From positions 6,362,001-6,426,000 of the forward strand of contig NZ_CP045740.1 of NCBI RefSeq assembly GCF_009650765.1: 64,000 nt of DNA, written 5' to 3'. This document shows positions 50,871-60,096 of this stretch, piece by piece. The notes beneath the pieces are model-generated. The model worked only from the letters and a program-made list of their open reading frames with translations, did not search any database and was not told the DNA's origin. Source of the stretch: Streptomyces sp. SUK 48. GTDB lineage: Bacteria > Actinomycetota > Actinomycetes > Streptomycetales > Streptomycetaceae. Positions within the stretch are counted from its first letter, which is position 1. Each line of letters begins with the position of its first letter. Both the position numbers and the translations under genes were made by a program.

Positions 50871-51851
50871 GTGTCACCACTCCCGCCCCTGCTCGACGTG
50901 CGCCGGGCCCGCACGGTCCGGTCCGGCGCCCCCGCACCGGACCTCCCCGGCGGCTACGACGACGCCCTCGACGACGCGGACCTGCGCGCCGCGCGCGCCG
51001 CGTTGGTCCAGGGCCGCCGCCAGGCCGCCCGCTCCCTGCTGCTGCACACCGGCGACGACTGGGACCGCCGGGGCCACCGGCTGACCGTGCTCGCCCGCGA
51101 GCCGTACGCCGCCGCCTGGGCCCGGGACTGGCTCCGGGCCGAACCCGGCTCCCCGGACGCCGCGGCCCTGCTCGCCCTCGCCCGGGTCCAGCGCGCCCTG
51201 CGCGGCCGGGAGGACCCCGCACGGGCCCGTGCCGCGTGCGAGCGGGCCGCCGCGCTCGCCCCCGCCGACCCCACCCCCTGGCTCGGACTGCTCCGCCTCG
51301 CCCGGATCGCCGGACCCGAGCGCGAGGTCCTCGACGTGTTCGCCGAGGTGTGCCGCCGCCACCCCGAGCACCACCACGCCCACCATCTCCTCGTCGCCCG
51401 CCTCGCCGAACGCCCCTCGGGCGGTCGGTACGAGTCCCACGAGGTGTACGACCTCGCCGAGCTGGCCGCCGCCGAGGCCCCCGCCGACTCCCCGCTGGCC
51501 GTGCTGCCGGTCGTCGCCCTCGCCGAGCGCTACCGGGTGCTCGCCGCCACCGGCCTCGCCCCGGCCGAGCCCGCCGCCGGCGCGCACTGGTCCGGGCCGC
51601 GCGCCCGCCGGATCCTGCGGGCCGGCTTCGACTGGTGGCTGGAGTGGGAGCAGGACGAACACCCCCGCCGCCACATCGACCTCAACCACCTGGCGTTCGC
51701 GCTGTCCTGCGCGGGCCGCCCGGCCGAGGCCGCCGCCCTCTTCCGGCGCATCGGCGCCCATGCCACCCGGGCCCCCTGGAGCTACCCGCACCGCGACCCG
51801 CGCGCCGCCTTCCGGGCGGCCCGCGCCTCCGCATTTCTTACGAATCCCTGA
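50871..51851 (+). CDS. hypothetical protein with probable tetratricopeptide-like helices
   Basis: A 326-residue Ala/Arg-rich protein, likely a helical-repeat scaffold: DADLRAARAALVQGRRQAARSLLLHTG, AALLALARVQRALRGREDPARARAACERAAALAPADPTPWLGLLRLARIAGPEREVLDVFAEVCRRHPEHHHAHHLLVARLAERPSGG and HIDLNHLAFALSCAGRPAEAAALFRRIG. The GTG at 50871 is chosen because AGGAAG sits at good spacing; an ATG at 50841 is possible. Function unknown; it is 52 bases upstream of the molybdopterin gene but a link is not shown. Confidence 0.7.
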   Translation: MSPLPPLLDVRRARTVRSGAPAPDLPGGYDDALDDADLRAARAALVQGRRQAARSLLLHTGDDWDRRGHRLTVLAREPYAAAWARDWLRAEPGSPDAAALLALARVQRALRGREDPARARAACERAAALAPADPTPWLGLLRLARIAGPEREVLDVFAEVCRRHPEHHHAHHLLVARLAERPSGGRYESHEVYDLAELAAAEAPADSPLAVLPVVALAERYRVLAATGLAPAEPAAGAHWSGPRARRILRAGFDWWLEWEQDEHPRRHIDLNHLAFALSCAGRPAEAAALFRRIGAHATRAPWSYPHRDPRAAFRAARASAFLTNP

Positions 51852-51903
51852 CCGGGGCCCCGGTTCCCTGGTCACCCCGCGCGCCCGGTGTTCGAATGAG
51901 GGG

Positions 51904-52620
51904 GTGAACCCCGAACCCCCCGAGGAACGGGACGGCACCCCCGTCGGCCGCCGCGTCTTCCTCGGCACCCTCGGCCTGGGCGCCCTCGGCGTGCTCGCCG
52001 CGCCCACCCTGCAACGTGCCCTGGAGGGCATCGCGGGCAAGGATCCGACGGGCCTGACCGGTCTGCTGCCCAACGGCGGCGGCTTCCGCTACTACTCGGT
52101 CGCCGCCTCCGTCCCGGACAAGAACGCCACGGACTACCGCCTGACCGTCGGCGGCCTGGTCGACCGCCCCCGCGCCTACACCCTCGCCGACCTGCGCGCC
52201 CTCCCGCAGACCCGGCTGGTCAGGGACGTCCAGTGCGTCACCGGCTGGCGGGTCCCCGGCACCCCCTTCGAGGGGGTACGCCTCGCCGACCTCCTCGACG
52301 CCGCCGGGGTCCGCCGCACCGCCAGGGCGATCCGCTTCACCTGCTTCGACGGCACCTACAGCGAGAGCCTCACCCTCGACCAGGCCCGCCGCCCGGACGT
52401 CCTGGTCGCCCTGCGCATGCAGAACAAGGACATCGGCCACGACCACGGCGGCCCCGTCCGCCTCTATGTCGCGCCCATGTACTTCTACAAGTCCGCCAAG
52501 TGGCTCTCCGGCATCACCGTCACCGACCGCGTCGAGCCGGGCTACTGGGAGAAGCTGGGCTACGACGTCGACGCCTGGGTCGGCCGTTCGAACGGACGCA
52601 CCGATGAGCCTACGAGCTGA
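51904..52620 (+). CDS. Tat-exported molybdopterin-dependent oxidoreductase
   Basis: A 238-residue enzyme of the sulfite oxidase/MsrP-like fold. The Tat signal is GRRVFLGTLGLGALGVLAAP. The molybdopterin domain includes YRLTVGGLVDRPRAYTLADLRALPQTRLVRDVQCVTGWRVPGTPFEGVRLADLLD, with Mo-ligand Cys111, and the C-terminal GPVRLYVAPMYFYKSAKWLSGI. The next gene, a cytochrome b561-like membrane protein, starts inside this one (17-base overlap), so the pair probably forms a periplasmic-face reductase fed from the quinone pool, as MsrP-MsrQ does. Substrate unknown. Confidence 0.9.
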   Translation: MNPEPPEERDGTPVGRRVFLGTLGLGALGVLAAPTLQRALEGIAGKDPTGLTGLLPNGGGFRYYSVAASVPDKNATDYRLTVGGLVDRPRAYTLADLRALPQTRLVRDVQCVTGWRVPGTPFEGVRLADLLDAAGVRRTARAIRFTCFDGTYSESLTLDQARRPDVLVALRMQNKDIGHDHGGPVRLYVAPMYFYKSAKWLSGITVTDRVEPGYWEKLGYDVDAWVGRSNGRTDEPTS

Positions 52621-53236
52621 CACCCCGGCCCGCCCCGCCGCCCGGATCCGCCGCTTCTCCGCGGCCGAGCGCTGGATCCACCGGGCCACGGCCGCGCTGA
52701 TGGGCGTCTGCGTGCTGACCGCGGCCGTCCTCTACATCCCCCAGCTGGCCGTCCTGGTCGGCCGCCGCGAACTGGTCGTGCGCGTCCACGAGTGCGCCGG
52801 GCTCGCCCTGCCCGTCCCCGTCCTGCTGGGCCTGGCCTCCCGCGCCTTCCGCGCCGACCTGCGCTTCCTCAACCGGTTCGGCCCGCACGACAGGGTCTGG
52901 CTGCGGGCCGCCCTGCTCCGCGACCGGCGCCGGGGGTCGCGCCCGGCGGGCAAGTTCAACGCCGGGCAGAAGATCTACGCCGCCTGGATCGCCGGCGCGA
53001 CCCTGGTCATGCTCGGCACCGGCCTGCTGATGTGGTTCACCCATCTCGCCCCGCTGGTCTGGCGCACCTCCGCCACCTTCGTCCACGACTGGCTCGCCCT
53101 CACCATCGCGGTCGTCCTCGCCGGCCACATCGGCATGGCACTGGGCGACCCGGAGGCGAGGGAGGGGCTGCGCACGGGGACGGTCAGCCGGGAGTGGGCG
53201 AAACGGCGGCACCCGCTGTGGCGGCCGCGCCCGTGA
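52604..53236 (+). CDS. cytochrome b561-like membrane subunit
   Basis: A 210-residue protein with four helices and conserved His residues in RWIHRATAALMG, VVRVHECAGLAL, ATFVHDWLAL and VLAGHIGMAL, suited to bind two b-type hemes. FNAGQKIYAAWIAG is the FdnI/HydC-type signature of quinone-linked heme subunits. It overlaps the molybdopterin protein gene and should deliver electrons to it. A strong terminator follows. Confidence 0.88.
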   Translation: MSLRADTPARPAARIRRFSAAERWIHRATAALMGVCVLTAAVLYIPQLAVLVGRRELVVRVHECAGLALPVPVLLGLASRAFRADLRFLNRFGPHDRVWLRAALLRDRRRGSRPAGKFNAGQKIYAAWIAGATLVMLGTGLLMWFTHLAPLVWRTSATFVHDWLALTIAVVLAGHIGMALGDPEAREGLRTGTVSREWAKRRHPLWRPRP

Positions 53237-53291
53237 ACGGATTCCGGCCCGCGCGAAGGCCCGTGCGAAGGTTCGCGAGAAGGCCCACGAA

Positions 53292-53322
53292 AAGGCCCGC
53301 CCCCACAGAGGGGGCGGGCCTT
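53292..53322. terminator. strong bidirectional terminator
   Basis: AAGGCCCGCCCCC and GGGGGCGGGCCTT form a perfect 13-base-pair stem around the loop ACAGA. It lies between the cytochrome and gluconate permease genes, which converge here. Confidence 0.85.
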
Positions 53323-53346
53323 CTCGCGTCGTACCGCCGTCGGCCG

Positions 53347-54744
53347 CTACACCACCAGCGACAGCACCAGCACCAGCGCGCCGCCGACCACCGACAGGAT
53401 CGTCTCCATGACCGACCAGGTCTTGACGGTCTGGCCGACGGTGAGCCCGAAGTACTCCTTGACCAGCCAGAACCCGGCGTCGTTGACGAAGCTGAAGAAG
53501 AGCGAGCCGGCGCCGATCGCCAGGACCAGCAGCGAGGTGTGCGCGGTCGACATGTCGGCCGCGAGCGGGGCCACCAGACCGGCCGCCGAGACCGTCGCCA
53601 CCGTCGCCGAACCGGTCGCCAGCCGGATCACCACGGCGATCAGCCAGGCCAGCAGCACCGCCGGGATCGACCAGTTTTTGGACACGTCCAGGATCATCTG
53701 GCCGACACCGCAGTCGATCAGCGTCTGCTTGAAGCCGCCGCCCGCGCCCACGATCAGCAGGATGCCCGCGATGGGCATCAGGCCCTTCTCCACCGTGGCC
53801 TGGAGCCGCTCCTTGCTGAACCCGGCGGGCCGGCCCAGCGTGAAGAAGCCGACGATCACGGCGGCCAGCAGGGCGATCAGCGGGGCGCCGATCACGTCGA
53901 AGGCGCGCTGCGTGGTGTTCGCCGGGTCGTCGATGACGATGTCCACCAGCGCCTTGAGCAGCATCAGCGCCACCGGCAGCAGGATGGTGACCAGCGTCGC
54001 GGCGAAGCTCGGACGGCGCGTCAGCTCCTGCGAGGGCCGCTGCGGCAGCATCCGCTCCGGCGCGGGGACGTCCACCCAGCGGGCCGCGACCTTCGAGAAC
54101 AGCGGACCGCCGACGATCACCGTCGGGACGGCGACCAGGATGCCGAACGCCAGCGTCACGCCCAGGTTGGCGTGCAGCGCGGAGATCGCGACCAGCGGGC
54201 CGGGGTGCGGCGGGATCAGGCCGTGCATCACGGACAGACCGGCGAGCGCCGGGATGCCGATGCGCATCAGGGAGTAGTTGCCGCGCTTGGCGACCATCAG
54301 CACGACCGGGATCAGCAGCACGATGCCGACCTCGAAGAAGATCGGCAGTCCGATCACGGAGGCGATGAGCACCATCGCCCACGGCATCGCCCGGCCGCTC
54401 GCCCTGGCCAGGATCGTGTCCACGATCTGGTCCGCGCCCCCGGAGTCGGCGAGCAGTTTGCCGAGCGTGGCGCCCAGCGCGATCAGCACACCGACGCTCG
54501 CGACCGTGGCGCCGAGCCCGGTGGTGAAGCTGGTGAGCACCTTGTCGAGGGGCGCGCCGGCCGCCGCGCCGAGCGCCAGCGACCCGATGGTCAGCGCCAG
54601 GAAGGCATGCAGCTTGAACTTGGTGATGAGCAGGACGATCACCGCGATGCCCACCAGGACGGCGATGCCCAGCTGGGCGTGTCCTGCGGTGGAGATCGGC
54701 GGAGGGGCGTCCGCTGCCAGCATCTCGACGCTGAGTCTGGTCAC
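53347..54744 (-). CDS. gntP: gluconate:H+ symporter (GntP family)
   Basis: A 465-residue permease with about 12-14 helices. Family features: LITKFKLHAFLALTIGSLALGAAAG, the conserved motif IPPHPGPLVAISALHANLGVTLAFG, SVIGLPIFFEVGIVLLIPVVLM and the final SFVNDAGFWLVKEYFGLTVGQTVKTWSVMETILSVVG. It takes up gluconate with protons. It is downstream of gluconate kinase by 35 bases on the same strand. A GTG start and GGAAC RBS are inferred. Confidence 0.93.
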   Translation of the reverse strand: MTRLSVEMLAADAPPPISTAGHAQLGIAVLVGIAVIVLLITKFKLHAFLALTIGSLALGAAAGAPLDKVLTSFTTGLGATVASVGVLIALGATLGKLLADSGGADQIVDTILARASGRAMPWAMVLIASVIGLPIFFEVGIVLLIPVVLMVAKRGNYSLMRIGIPALAGLSVMHGLIPPHPGPLVAISALHANLGVTLAFGILVAVPTVIVGGPLFSKVAARWVDVPAPERMLPQRPSQELTRRPSFAATLVTILLPVALMLLKALVDIVIDDPANTTQRAFDVIGAPLIALLAAVIVGFFTLGRPAGFSKERLQATVEKGLMPIAGILLIVGAGGGFKQTLIDCGVGQMILDVSKNWSIPAVLLAWLIAVVIRLATGSATVATVSAAGLVAPLAADMSTAHTSLLVLAIGAGSLFFSFVNDAGFWLVKEYFGLTVGQTVKTWSVMETILSVVGGALVLVLSLVV

Positions 54745-54779
54745 GGGGGTTCCTTGCGGTTACGGGGAGTTGGGGAACG

Positions 54780-55304
54780 CTACTGCTGCGCGGATGCGGT
54801 GGACAGCCCGTCCAGTGCCAGTACGGCGCGTTCGGCGATCTCCTCCGGGCCGCCGGTGACGTCCACGGCGACGCCCGCTTCGTCCGGTCCGAGAGGCTCC
54901 AGCGTGGCGAACTGCGAGTCCAGCAGCGCGGTCGGCATGAAATGGCCCCGCCGGTGCGCCATCCGGTCCTCGATCAGCTTCCGGTCGCCCGTCAGGTGTA
55001 CGAACACCACCCCGGGCGCCACCGCCCGCAGCCGGTCGCGGTACGCCCGCTTCAGCGCCGAACTGCTGACCACTCCGCCCAGTCCCGCCCGCCCGTGCGC
55101 CCAGTGGCCGATGGCGTCCAGCCAGGGCCAGCGGTCGCTGTCGTCCAGCGGTGTCCCGGCCGTCATCTTGTCGATGTTGGCCCTGGGGTGGAAGTCGTCG
55201 CCCTCGGCGTACGGGACGCCCAGCCGCGCGGCGAGCAGGGGACCGATCGTGGTCTTGCCCGTCCCCGCGACGCCCATCACGACGACGACCTGGGGGGTTC
55301 GCAT
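54780..55304 (-). CDS. gntK: gluconokinase
   Basis: A 174-residue P-loop kinase. Walker A is GVAGTGKTT near residue 11; DDFHPRANIDKMTAGTPLDDSDRWPWLDAIGHW is the gluconate-specific region; FVHLTGDRKLIEDRMAHRRGHFMPTALLDSQFATLEPL is the lid. It makes 6-phosphogluconate. It precedes the permease and faces the divergent GntR regulator, a classical gluconate uptake set. Confidence 0.93.
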   Translation of the reverse strand: MRTPQVVVVMGVAGTGKTTIGPLLAARLGVPYAEGDDFHPRANIDKMTAGTPLDDSDRWPWLDAIGHWAHGRAGLGGVVSSSALKRAYRDRLRAVAPGVVFVHLTGDRKLIEDRMAHRRGHFMPTALLDSQFATLEPLGPDEAGVAVDVTGGPEEIAERAVLALDGLSTASAQQ

Positions 55305-55386
55305 GTACTGCCTCGCTGTCTTCCTCGACATCCGACGCCACGGCGGCGTCGCCACACTGAAACCCATTAGGTACGACGAATTCAAG

Positions 55387-55407
55387 AGTCTGTGATGTAT
55401 AAGTCTG
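55387..55407. promoter_or_regulatory. direct repeat in the gluconate operon promoter
   Basis: AGTCTG occurs at 55387-55392 and again at 55402-55407, 15 bases apart, in the AT-rich gap between gluconokinase and the GntR gene. It may be part of the operator. The gap also contains a probable promoter but the -10 and -35 elements are not clear. Confidence 0.3.
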
Positions 55408-55445
55408 ACTTTTTGTTTCCGTGACCTACGCCGTACGCTGAGTGC

Positions 55446-56147
55446 ATGAGCACACCGGGCCGGGGGCTGCACGGCCGCGTACTGGACAGCCTCGGCCCCG
55501 CGATCACCGCGGGCGAGTACCCGCCGGGCAGCATCCTGCGCACCGACGAACTCGCTCAGCACTTCGAGGTGTCACGCTCCGTGATGCGCGAGGCGGTGCG
55601 GGTCCTGGAATCCATGCACCTGGTCGAGTCCCGCCGCCGGGTCGGCGTCACCGTCCGCCCCAAGTGCGAGTGGAACGTCTACGATCCGCAGGTCATCCGC
55701 TGGCGGCTGGCCGGCGCCGACCGCCCCCACCAGCTGCGCTCCCTCACCGTGCTGCGCTCCGCGATCGAACCGGCCGCGGCCGGACTCGCGGCCCGGCACG
55801 CCACCGCCGAGCAGTGCGCCGAACTCACCGAGTGCGCGCTCGGCATGGTCGCCCACTCCCGCGGCCACCGGCTCGCGGAGTACCTGTTCCACGACGTCGC
55901 CTTCCACCGGGTCATCCTCACCGCCTCGGGCAACGAGATGTTCGCCCGCCTCGGCGACGTCGTGGCCGAGGTGCTGACCGGCCGCACCCAGCATGAGGTC
56001 ATGTTCGAGGACCCCGACCCGGCGGCCGTCACCCTGCATGTGCGGGTCGCCGAGGCGGTGCGCGCCCGGGACGCGGTGCGCGCCGAGGAACTCACCCGGC
56101 AGATCACCGTGGGCGCGCTCCAGGAACTGGACATCCTGGCGCCGTGA
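55446..56147 (+). CDS. gntR: GntR/FadR-subfamily regulator of gluconate genes
   Basis: A 233-residue regulator. The winged helix is LHGRVLDSLGPAITAGEYPPGSILRTDELAQHFEVSRSVMREAVRVLESMHLVESRRRVGVTV. The FCD ligand domain contains ALRHATAEQCAELTECALGM-like metal-binding helices and DVAFHRVILTASGNEMFARL. It is divergent from the gluconate kinase/permease genes, so it likely represses them until gluconate or its phosphate binds. Confidence 0.92.
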   Translation: MSTPGRGLHGRVLDSLGPAITAGEYPPGSILRTDELAQHFEVSRSVMREAVRVLESMHLVESRRRVGVTVRPKCEWNVYDPQVIRWRLAGADRPHQLRSLTVLRSAIEPAAAGLAARHATAEQCAELTECALGMVAHSRGHRLAEYLFHDVAFHRVILTASGNEMFARLGDVVAEVLTGRTQHEVMFEDPDPAAVTLHVRVAEAVRARDAVRAEELTRQITVGALQELDILAP

Positions 56148-56180
56148 CGCGGGCGCCGGAGGGTGTTTTCCGGGGTCCCG

Positions 56181-56558
56181 CTACTCCAGGAAGTCCCCGT
56201 CCACGTACACCCACGCCCCCGCCACCCGCTCGAACCGGCTGCGCTCGCACAGCGAACCGCCCCGGTAGGAGGCGCGGAAGGTCACCGTCCCGGTGGCGTG
56301 GAAGGCGGACCCGTCGGTGCCGTCGAGGATCTCCAGACCGGTCCACCGCATCCCGGGATCGAGATCGAGCCGCTCAGGCCGGGTCCGCGGATGCCAGGTG
56401 CGCAGCAGATACCCCGCGTCCCCCTTGACGAAGGCGCAGTAGCGCGAGCGCATCAGCAGCTCGGCACTCGGCGCGCCCGCGGCGCCCGAGTGGAAACGGC
56501 CGCAGCAGGCGTCGTAGGACTGCGGCAGTCCGCAGGGGCAGGTGGCGTGCGTGGTCAT
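56181..56558 (-). CDS. YchJ family protein with SEC-C-like motif
   Basis: A 125-residue protein. The N-terminal zinc-binding motif is CPCGLPQSYDACCGRFH; the YchJ_M domain follows: AELLMRSRYCAFVKGDAGYLLRTWHPRTRPERLDLDPGMRWTGLEILDGTDG... YVDGDFLE. The role of the YchJ family is unknown. Length matches the family. Confidence 0.9.
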   Translation of the reverse strand: MTTHATCPCGLPQSYDACCGRFHSGAAGAPSAELLMRSRYCAFVKGDAGYLLRTWHPRTRPERLDLDPGMRWTGLEILDGTDGSAFHATGTVTFRASYRGGSLCERSRFERVAGAWVYVDGDFLE

Positions 56559-56715
56559 GCGCCCCATTGTGCCGGGACGGGACGGCCGCACCGGGCCCGG
56601 GGCAGGGGAGGCGTCCACCGCCGGGCGGGTGCACAGTGGAGAACGGGCGGACCCGCAGCGGACGTACGGCCCGACGTCCCCCGGGGGGCCGCGCCGCGAG
56701 GAGGAGGGACGGACG

Positions 56716-57030
56716 ATGACCCGACCCGTGACCAGCCATCACCCGCCGGCCGTCAAGGAGTGGCGGCTGAACCTGTACCTGTCCGAGCACGACCCGGACA
56801 CCACGGCCCGGATCGTCCTGGACACGGGGGACAACGTCCTGGAGAGCCACGCCGAGGCCCGCCGCAACCCGTACGACCGCGACATCCCCGAGATCGGCGA
56901 CGAACTCGCCGCCGGGCGCGCCCTGATCGCCATGGGCCGGCTGCTGGTGCGCGCCGCCAACGGCGACATGCGGGCGCTGGGCGCGGCCGACACGGAGGAC
57001 CCCACGCCGCTCTGGCTCCCCCGGGAGTGA
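56716..57030 (+). CDS. DUF1876 domain protein (dsRBD-like)
   Basis: A 104-residue protein. It fits DUF1876: KEWRLNLYLSEHDPDTTARIVLDTGDNVLESHAEARRNPYDRDIPEIGDELAAGRALIAMGRLLVRAA. The fold is a small double-stranded RNA-binding-like domain. Function unknown; such genes are often near stress or phosphoribosyltransferase-fusion genes, as here: the next start is one base after the stop, so they are co-translated. Confidence 0.85.
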   Translation: MTRPVTSHHPPAVKEWRLNLYLSEHDPDTTARIVLDTGDNVLESHAEARRNPYDRDIPEIGDELAAGRALIAMGRLLVRAANGDMRALGAADTEDPTPLWLPRE

Positions 57031-57031
57031 G

Positions 57032-58330
57032 GTGACCGCCGTGCGGTTCGCCGACCGGCTGGAGGCGGGGCGCGGGCTCGGTACCCGCCTGCTCCGTCTG
57101 CGGGGCCCGGACGTGGTGGTGCTCGGGCTGCCGCGCGGGGGAGTGCCGGTGGCCGCCGAGGTCGCCGAGGCCCTGGACGCTCCGCTGGACGTCTGCCTCG
57201 TACGCAAGCTCGGAGTGCCGTACCAGCCCGAACTGGCGATGGGCGCGATCGGCGAGGACGGCGTACGGGTGCTCAACGACGACGTGCTGCGCGGTACCGG
57301 CGTATCCGACGACGAACTCGCCCGGGTCGAGGAACGCGAGCGCCGGGTGCTCGCCGAACGCGCCGCACGCTACCGGGGCGAATGCCCCGCCATCTCGCTC
57401 GCCGGCCGTACCGCCCTGGTCGTCGACGACGGGGTGGCCACCGGCTCCACCGCCCGCGTCGCCTGCCGGGTCGCCCGCGCCCGCGGCGCCGCCCGCGTCG
57501 TGCTCGCGGTCCCCGTCGCCCCCCGCGACTTCACCCGCCGCCTCGGCGGCGACGCCGACGACGTCGTCTGCCTCCTGACACCCTGGGACTTCGCCGCCGT
57601 CGGACAGTTCTACGACGACTTCACGCAGACCGAGGACGCCGAGGTCACGGCGTGTCTGCGCCGGGCACGGCGGCGCCGTACGCGCGCCGGGGGCACGGAG
57701 CGGGAAGTGAGCGTGCCGGCCGGGGACGTACGGCTGGGCGGCAGCCTGACCGTGCCCGAGGGCGCCACCGGCGTCGTCGCCTTCGCGCACGGCAGCGGCA
57801 GCGGCCGGCACAGCCCCCGCAACCGGCACGTCGCCGAGGGCCTGCACCGCGCCGGACTCGGCACCCTGCTGTTCGACCTGCTCACCGACGCGGAGGCACC
57901 GGACCGCGACAACGTGTTCGACATCCCGCTGCTGGCCGGCCGGCTCCTCGCCGCCACCCACTGGCTGCGCGCGGAGCCCTCCGCCCGCGGCCTCGCCCTC
58001 GGCTACTTCGGCGCCAGCACCGGCGCGGCCGCCGCCCTGTGGGCCGCCGTCGAGGGGCGGCCCGCCGCCGTCGTCTCCCGGGGCGGCCGCCCCGACCTCG
58101 CCGGACCCCGGCTCCCCGAGGTCACCGCGCCCACCCTGCTGATCGTCGGCGGCGCCGATCCGCTGGTCCTCGACCTCAACCGGGACGCCCGCTCCCGGCT
58201 GCGCTGCGAGAACCGGCTGGAGACGGTCCCCGGCGCCACCCACCTCTTCGAGGAACCGGGCACGCTGGAACGGGTCACCGAACTGGCCCGCGACTGGTTC
58301 ACGGACCACTTGGCGGCCGCGCACGTGTAA
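57032..58330 (+). CDS. phosphoribosyltransferase fused to an alpha/beta hydrolase
   Basis: A 432-residue two-domain enzyme. Residues 1-215 are a type I phosphoribosyltransferase: VVVLGLPRGGVPVAAEVAEALDAPLDVCLVRKLG and the PRPP loop LVVDDGVATGSTA (129-141). Residues 225-432 are a dienelactone-hydrolase-like fold with VVAFAHGSGSGRHSPRNRHVAEGLHRAGL, nucleophile Ser329 in GASTG, and His in GATHLFEEPG. Such fusions occur in actinomycetes and proteobacteria, often in stress-linked gene groups; the joint reaction is unknown. GTG start. Confidence 0.9.
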   Translation: MTAVRFADRLEAGRGLGTRLLRLRGPDVVVLGLPRGGVPVAAEVAEALDAPLDVCLVRKLGVPYQPELAMGAIGEDGVRVLNDDVLRGTGVSDDELARVEERERRVLAERAARYRGECPAISLAGRTALVVDDGVATGSTARVACRVARARGAARVVLAVPVAPRDFTRRLGGDADDVVCLLTPWDFAAVGQFYDDFTQTEDAEVTACLRRARRRRTRAGGTEREVSVPAGDVRLGGSLTVPEGATGVVAFAHGSGSGRHSPRNRHVAEGLHRAGLGTLLFDLLTDAEAPDRDNVFDIPLLAGRLLAATHWLRAEPSARGLALGYFGASTGAAAALWAAVEGRPAAVVSRGGRPDLAGPRLPEVTAPTLLIVGGADPLVLDLNRDARSRLRCENRLETVPGATHLFEEPGTLERVTELARDWFTDHLAAAHV

Positions 58331-58362
58331 AACCCACCGCCGCCGCTGCGTCCGCGCCGGGC

Positions 58363-60096
58363 TCAGCGCCCGCCCTTGCGCAGAAACCGCCGCAGCCGGG
58401 TCAGCGGCCAGGTGTTGATCACCTCGTCCGGGGTCAGCCAGCCGCGCTGGGCGGTGCCGATGCCGTACCGCAGCTGCGCCAGATGCGGCACCGAGTGCGC
58501 GTCGGTGTTCACCGCGAACCGCACCCCGTGCGTCCGCGCCCGCAGGATGTCCTCGTCCCCGAGGTCCAGCCGGTCCGGCTGCGCGTTGACCTCCAGCGCG
58601 GTACCGGTGCGCGCGCACGCCGCGAACACCTCGTCCCAGTCCGCGTCCACCCCCGCCCGGCGGCCGATCAGCCGGGTGGTGGGATGCCCGAGGATGTTCA
58701 CGTGCGGGTTCTCCACCGCCCGCACCAGGCGCCGCGTCATCGCCGTGCGCCCGAGGTCGAAGTGCGAGTGCAGCGAGGCCACGCACAGATCGAAGCCGGC
58801 CAGGAACGCGTCCGGCCAGTCGAGCCCGCCGTCCGGCCCGATGTTCAGCTCGGTGCCGTGCAGCAGCCGCATCCGGCGACGGGTACCGTCCAGCTCCCGC
58901 AGCCGCTCCCGCTGGGCGAGGACCTTCTCGTCCGTCATCCGCTGCATGTACAGGTCCGGTGCGTGATCGGTCACCGCGTAGTACGCGTACCCGCGCTCCG
59001 CCGCCGCCTCCACCATGGCGTCCAGGGACGCCAGACCGTCGGTGAGATCCGTATGCGTGTGCAGATCACCGCAGACGTCCCGCTCGGTCACCACCTGCGG
59101 CAGCTCCCGGCGCAGCGCCGCCTCGATCTCCCCGCGGTCCTCCCGCAGCGTCGGCACGATCCACGGCAGCCCCAGCCGCGCGTACACCTCCTCCTCGGTG
59201 CGCGACGCCACCGATTCCCCGCTCTCCCCGCTCTCCGCGTCGAACACGCCGTACTCCGACAGCTTCAGCCCCCGGTGCACGGCGATCGTCCGGGTGCGGA
59301 TGTTGTGCGCCTTGGACCCGGTGAAGTACTGGAGCCCCGCGCCCCACGAGTCCGGCGGCAGCACCCGCAGATCCACCTGGAGCCCCTTGCCGGTGCGCAC
59401 CGACGTCTTCTTCGTGCCCCGCGCGATCACCTCGGCCGTGCCCGGCAGCTCGCACAGCGCCGCCATGAACGGCCCCGACTTCCTCGCCGCCACCAGGATG
59501 TCCAGGTCCCCGACGGTCTCCCGCATCCGCCGCAGCGACCCCGCGTACGCGCACCGCCGGCACCCGGTCACCGCTTCCAGCGCGCCGACGATCTCCTCGG
59601 CGGTGTCCAGCGCGACCGACAGCGGCACCCGCGCCCCCGCCTGCCGCAGCAGCTCGATCCCGTGCCGGATGTTGTCCTGCGTCTTCTCCCCGAACCCCTT
59701 GAGATCGGCCAGCCGGTCCGCCTCGATCGCCGCGGCCAGCTCGCTCACCGAGGAGATGTGCAGGTCCTCGTACAGCCGCAGCGCCTTCTTCGGCCCGAGC
59801 GTCGGGATGGTGATCAGCTCCCGCACCCCGGCGGGAATTTTCGCCCGCCGCTCCTCGACGGCCGCCATCTTCCCGGTCCGCAGGTACTCGATCACCTTGT
59901 CCGCGATCGACCGCCCCACGTTCGGGATCTCCCGCAGCCCCTCCTCGTCCAGCTTCGAGACATCGGCCGGATACCCCCCGACGGCACGCGCCGCCTTCTC
60001 GTAGGCACGCGCCTTGAACGCGTCACCTCCGGTGATCGCGATGAGATCGGCGTACTCCCGCAAAATCGCCTCGACCTCACCATTGACCCGGGCCAC
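58363..60096 (-). CDS. polX: DNA polymerase/3'-5' exonuclease PolX
   Basis: A 577-residue family X polymerase. The helix-hairpin-helix region comes first (ITGGDAFKARAYEKAARAVGGYP, ELITIPTLGPKKALRLYEDL), then the catalytic palm AGSLRRMRETVGDLDILVAARK with its two Asp, and the C-terminal PHP domain (DLHTHTDLTDGLASLDAMVEAAAERGYAYYAVTDHAPDL, HSHFDL, LGHPTTRL, DAHSVPHL) that supplies Mn-dependent exonuclease activity. It repairs short gaps. GTG start at 60096. Single gene. Confidence 0.95.
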   Translation of the reverse strand: MARVNGEVEAILREYADLIAITGGDAFKARAYEKAARAVGGYPADVSKLDEEGLREIPNVGRSIADKVIEYLRTGKMAAVEERRAKIPAGVRELITIPTLGPKKALRLYEDLHISSVSELAAAIEADRLADLKGFGEKTQDNIRHGIELLRQAGARVPLSVALDTAEEIVGALEAVTGCRRCAYAGSLRRMRETVGDLDILVAARKSGPFMAALCELPGTAEVIARGTKKTSVRTGKGLQVDLRVLPPDSWGAGLQYFTGSKAHNIRTRTIAVHRGLKLSEYGVFDAESGESGESVASRTEEEVYARLGLPWIVPTLREDRGEIEAALRRELPQVVTERDVCGDLHTHTDLTDGLASLDAMVEAAAERGYAYYAVTDHAPDLYMQRMTDEKVLAQRERLRELDGTRRRMRLLHGTELNIGPDGGLDWPDAFLAGFDLCVASLHSHFDLGRTAMTRRLVRAVENPHVNILGHPTTRLIGRRAGVDADWDEVFAACARTGTALEVNAQPDRLDLGDEDILRARTHGVRFAVNTDAHSVPHLAQLRYGIGTAQRGWLTPDEVINTWPLTRLRRFLRKGGR

